From NCBI GenBank assembly GCA_964636965.1, contig CAZWST010000003.1, positions 11,868 through 75,867 of the forward strand: a stretch of 64,000 nucleotides of DNA, read 5' to 3'. Source of the DNA: CAG-582 sp964636965 (lineage in GTDB: Bacteria > Bacillota_I > Bacilli_A > RF39 > UBA660). Below the pieces are notes generated by a model that was not told where the DNA came from, ran no database searches, and saw nothing but the letters and a program-made list of their open reading frames with translations. Positions 61,312 to 64,000 of this stretch are shown here, piece by piece (positions within the stretch are counted from its first letter, which is position 1; the number at the start of each line of letters is the position of its first letter). Position numbers and translations under genes: made by a program.

Positions 61312-61932
61312 ATGAAAGGAAAAACAAAGAAAAGCATTGTTGTATTAATCGTACTATTAGCTATCGGTTTTGCAGCAGTAACAACAACATTAACTATTAA
61401 TGGAACAATTAAATTAGGAGCAAATGCAAAGAATTTCCAAGATAATTTGGTATTCACAAGAGCTTCTTTAGACTACAGTGATGCAACAAAAACAGATATC
61501 ACTGATGTAACTGGAGCAGGAGCAGAAGGAGATAAATTAAGAATTCTTGATAATGGAAAATCTATTTCATTTACAACTGAAACTTTAAAAAGTATTGGAG
61601 AATCAGTTACATTATCATATGATATAACTAATAATTCTCAATATGGAGCAGAATTCACAGGAATCACTTGTGATGTTTATGATGGAGCAGTAGTAGATGA
61701 AGCAATGAAAAATGCTAATCCAGAGTATATTACTTTAGAAGTTCAAGATTTTAAAAATCCTTTAGCTGAAGGTGAAACTGAACAAACTAATAAAAAAATA
61801 GCTTCAAAAGGAAAAATTGAAAATCAAACAATTAAAGTAACAATGAAAAAATCATATGTTGGTACTGAAACTGAAACAACTAAAACATACACAGTTAAAT
61901 GTACTATTAATGCTTCTGGAACAAGCGAATAA
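61312..61932 (+). CDS. TasA/camelysin-like secreted protein
   Basis: The 206-residue protein consists of a signal (KSIVVLIVLLAIGFAAVTTT) and one beta-sandwich-like module of about 170 residues. It shares INGTIKLGAN, NLVFTRASLD and TLSYDITNNS with the heads of the three larger secreted proteins. TasA and camelysin are fibre-forming matrix proteins processed by SipW. The neighbouring SipW-type peptidase supports the same logic here. AAAGGAATG spacing is adequate and the promoter is strong. It is the simplest member and would be the main fibre subunit if the analogy holds. Confidence 0.75.
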   Translation: MKGKTKKSIVVLIVLLAIGFAAVTTTLTINGTIKLGANAKNFQDNLVFTRASLDYSDATKTDITDVTGAGAEGDKLRILDNGKSISFTTETLKSIGESVTLSYDITNNSQYGAEFTGITCDVYDGAVVDEAMKNANPEYITLEVQDFKNPLAEGETEQTNKKIASKGKIENQTIKVTMKKSYVGTETETTKTYTVKCTINASGTSE

Positions 61933-61967
61933 TAAAATTTAACTAAAAAATAAGAGTGGTGAGAAAT

Positions 61968-63101
61968 ATGTTTAAATATATATTGCAAGTACTTTCAATA
62001 ATATTAACAATTTCTCTTTTATTCTTTAATATTTATATTTCAAAATCAATAAGTTTTATGTTTACTCTTGTAGTTCTACTAGGACTCTTAATTGTAAGTT
62101 ACTTCTTGTATGGCTACAAAAGGATAGACAAAAGAGATTATAAATATAAATTTATTCTTGTAGCAGGACTTGCTTTCATGTTACAAAGTATATTGTATCT
62201 AATCGGAACCCGAACAGGATATATATCAAACTACAGCACCATGTTTAAGAATTATGTTGAAAAGAGCATGATCCTAACAATATTCTTAACTATAATAGTA
62301 AGAGAGTTTGTGCGTTATATAATAGTAAATGGACGTACAAATAAAAAGTGGCAAAGTGTATTAATTAATATCTTATTAATTATTATGTGTATACTTGTAG
62401 ATTTATCTATCGCACCAAAGATATATACATTTACATCATTTACTTTAGTATATGAATTCTTTGCCTTGTTCTTAATACCAAGTGCATCTAAGAACATATT
62501 ACTTAACTATTTGAGTGTAATTGGAGGATATCCAATCACGTTTGTATATGTACTTATAATGGATTTATATATTTATTTCTTGTCAGTAAGACCAGAATTA
62601 AATATGCTATTAGAGGCAGTAATATTATTGGTTTTCCCATACGTTGTTTATAATTATGTAAAAGAATTAAACAATAAGAAAACTATTATAAAGAAGAAAG
62701 AAAAGAAAAAAGAAAATAAGTTAGTTACATTTATTTCATCAATAATATTTATTATACTTGTTTGTCTTGTATCAAGAGAATTTAAATATTCTATGATTGG
62801 TATAGGTTCTGAATCAATGACAGGTACAATAAATAAAGGAGATGCAATAATTTATAGAAGACATGTTGAACATGAAAATCTAAAAGATAAAGTAATTGTA
62901 TTTAGAAAGAATAATGTAATGATTGTTCACCGTGTTATTAAAGTATATACATTAGATGGTGAATATGTCTTCCAAACAAAAGGAGACGCGAATGAATCTG
63001 CTGATAATTGGTTAGTAGAAGAAAAGGATGTATTAGGTACCGTTGAAAAAAGGATACCATTAATTGCATGGCCTTCAGTTATATTAGGCGAAATATTTTA
63101 G
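61968..63101 (+). CDS. sipW: SipW/ER-type signal peptidase I with a long membrane domain
   Basis: The 377-residue product has about seven membrane helices (1-235), a Lys-rich linker, another helix and an S26 peptidase domain. Catalytic residues fit the ER/SipW class: Ser283 in GSESMTGTINKGD, His321 in MIVHRVIK in place of the usual Lys, and Asp340 in TKGDANE. SipW in Bacillus processes TasA and TapA for matrix fibres. The large N-terminal membrane domain is not part of Bacillus SipW and may hold or guide substrates. ATG 61,968 is preferred to GTG 61,956 by Shine-Dalgarno spacing. It lies 35 bases after the TasA-like gene and before the DUF5305-like gene. Confidence 0.85.
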   Translation: MFKYILQVLSIILTISLLFFNIYISKSISFMFTLVVLLGLLIVSYFLYGYKRIDKRDYKYKFILVAGLAFMLQSILYLIGTRTGYISNYSTMFKNYVEKSMILTIFLTIIVREFVRYIIVNGRTNKKWQSVLINILLIIMCILVDLSIAPKIYTFTSFTLVYEFFALFLIPSASKNILLNYLSVIGGYPITFVYVLIMDLYIYFLSVRPELNMLLEAVILLVFPYVVYNYVKELNNKKTIIKKKEKKKENKLVTFISSIIFIILVCLVSREFKYSMIGIGSESMTGTINKGDAIIYRRHVEHENLKDKVIVFRKNNVMIVHRVIKVYTLDGEYVFQTKGDANESADNWLVEEKDVLGTVEKRIPLIAWPSVILGEIF

Positions 63102-63118
63102 AATGTGAGTGATAAAGA

Positions 63119-64000
63119 ATGGAAAAAGTTGAATTACCAATTTTGAGAGGAAATAATAGTAAAAGATCAATACCTTTAACAGTTACTGTTGGATTAATTA
63201 TACTAGTTGTATTATTGTTAATAACTAGCTTATCTTTAACTTTTAAGAAGACTTATAAGATAAATTATACTGATTCATCAGATTTAGACTATAAAGTATA
63301 CTTAAAGAACAACTCTCACTTCGATACAAAATATTTAGGAAAAGATAAACAATATATTTCTTCATTGATTGATTATGTAGATGCAGATTTTACATATAAT
63401 TTCTCAAGTGAAGATGATATCGATATTGATTATGAATATTATATTTTAGCGACACTTAATGTTACTAATACAGATGGTAAAGTAATCTACGATAAAAAAG
63501 AATATTTACAAAGTAGTAAAAAAGTAACAGCAGTTAACAATGCTTTAAGTGTAAAAGAGAATGTTAAAGTAAACTATGATAAATATAATAAAATAGCTAA
63601 AGATTTTATTGATGAATATGGTTTAACTGCCAATGCTAATTTAGTTATTAGTTTAATGGTAGATGTTAAGGGTAAGAATTCCCACTTTGATAAAACAATT
63701 TCAGATACAGGAGTTATTAAACTTACAATTCCATTAACAACTAAGACAGTTGATATCTCAATGGATTATGAATTATCTAATAATAAAAATGCTACTTTAC
63801 AACAAAGAGAAGCTGTTATAAAGAATAAAGCATTATTTACAGGTGGTATTGTATTTATAATTATTGATATTCTAGCTATTTGTGCAATCGTAATTTATAT
63901 AATAATTACTCGTGATGAAAAAGAAAATTATCGTGTAACTTTAAATAAGATATTAAGAGATAACGAAAGATACATTAGTGAAACAGTTATTACTGAAAGA
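63119..64000 (+). CDS. DUF5305-like membrane protein (3' end outside the window)
   Basis: The frame runs from ATG 63,119 without a stop to the last base, giving 294 residues. A cytoplasmic tail, a membrane helix (about 21-42), an extracytoplasmic beta-rich region (45-225) and a second helix (about 240-265) are seen. A cytoplasmic tail then continues past the edge. The pattern YKVYLKNNSHFDTKYLG and onward is like DUF5305, a family often found beside SipW-type peptidases in archaea and some bacteria. It follows sipW by 17 bases in the same operon. Its function is unknown. A scaffold for fibre export is an inference. Confidence 0.6.
   Translation, partial: MEKVELPILRGNNSKRSIPLTVTVGLIILVVLLLITSLSLTFKKTYKINYTDSSDLDYKVYLKNNSHFDTKYLGKDKQYISSLIDYVDADFTYNFSSEDDIDIDYEYYILATLNVTNTDGKVIYDKKEYLQSSKKVTAVNNALSVKENVKVNYDKYNKIAKDFIDEYGLTANANLVISLMVDVKGKNSHFDKTISDTGVIKLTIPLTTKTVDISMDYELSNNKNATLQQREAVIKNKALFTGGIVFIIIDILAICAIVIYIIITRDEKENYRVTLNKILRDNERYISETVITER

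Noticed and set aside
1..64000. Use of the Mycoplasma code with UGA as Trp.
   Set aside because: Trp positions in conserved proteins use TGG, and TGA ends rlmN, gerAA and gerAC at the expected place.

Overview
The window is 64 kb of very AT-rich DNA that looks like the chromosome of a small-genome, spore-forming relative of the Bacilli, such as an uncultured gut lineage near Erysipelotrichales or RF39. Four things point that way. UGA is a real stop codon and UGG encodes Trp, so the Mycoplasma code is not used. The neighbourhood rlmN-prpC-prkC-rsgA-rpe is the usual Firmicutes order. RNase J, Spo0A and a GerA-type germination operon are present. G+C looks well under 30 percent by eye; it was not computed. 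No rRNA, tRNA, CRISPR array, insertion sequence or prophage was seen. No gene-free stretch exceeds 300 bases; the longest, 17,639-17,889, appears to encode a small RNA.

Layout. Positions 1-6.5 kb hold the tail of a surface protein, recX, an NrtR-like regulator, pyrophosphatase, a D,D-carboxypeptidase, a CatA-like acetyltransferase and two rRNA-modification genes. From 6.5 to 17.6 kb lie lineage-specific unknowns, a WYL regulator, an inactive/active M16 peptidase pair, a SIS plus PfkB sugar-metabolism pair and an ABC half-transporter with a decayed ATPase. At 17.6-19.6 kb are a candidate small RNA and a secreted BspA-type leucine-rich-repeat protein. From 19.6 to 30.6 kb come a ZIP metal transporter, RNase J, envelope lipo- and membrane proteins, a CtpA/B protease, an RsgI-like anti-sigma protein, Spo0A and a truncated ClpC-like ATPase. 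From 30.6 to 37.1 kb are cysS with its own leader peptide, a YugP-type protease, a helical unknown, a WG-repeat protein and a GT8 glycosyltransferase. The gerAA-gerAC-gerAB operon (minus strand) and an AI-2E-family permease follow. Positions 41.8-53.1 kb hold two giant beta-helix surface proteins with membrane-anchored partners. From 53.3 to 58.3 kb is the rlmN-to-rpe housekeeping operon. The window ends with an ankyrin protein, a duplicated CmpB-fold membrane protein, a DUF368 undecaprenyl-phosphate translocase, then a TasA-like protein, a SipW/ER-type signal peptidase and a DUF5305-like protein cut by the window end.

Two themes stand out. First, four secreted proteins (17,890; 42,365; 46,106; 61,312) share one N-terminal head: a signal segment followed by a TasA/camelysin-like module. 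One is only the head. The others fuse it to leucine-rich repeats or very long beta-helices. The only signal peptidase in the window, a SipW-type enzyme, sits beside the head-only protein, whose promoter carries a Spo0A box. This suggests a modular, Spo0A-linked surface-fibre and display system. Second, several regulators are unusual. Spo0A has Asn where the phosphorylated Asp should be. A ClpC-like neighbour has a dead, truncated second ATPase ring, and its Shine-Dalgarno is buried in the spo0A terminator. cysS is preceded by an 11-codon Cys-Cys leader peptide whose codons overlap a hairpin that would hide the cysS ribosome-binding site.

Promoters are strikingly uniform: an extended -10 (TGnTATAAT) ending only 16-19 bases before the start codon, which implies very short mRNA leaders.
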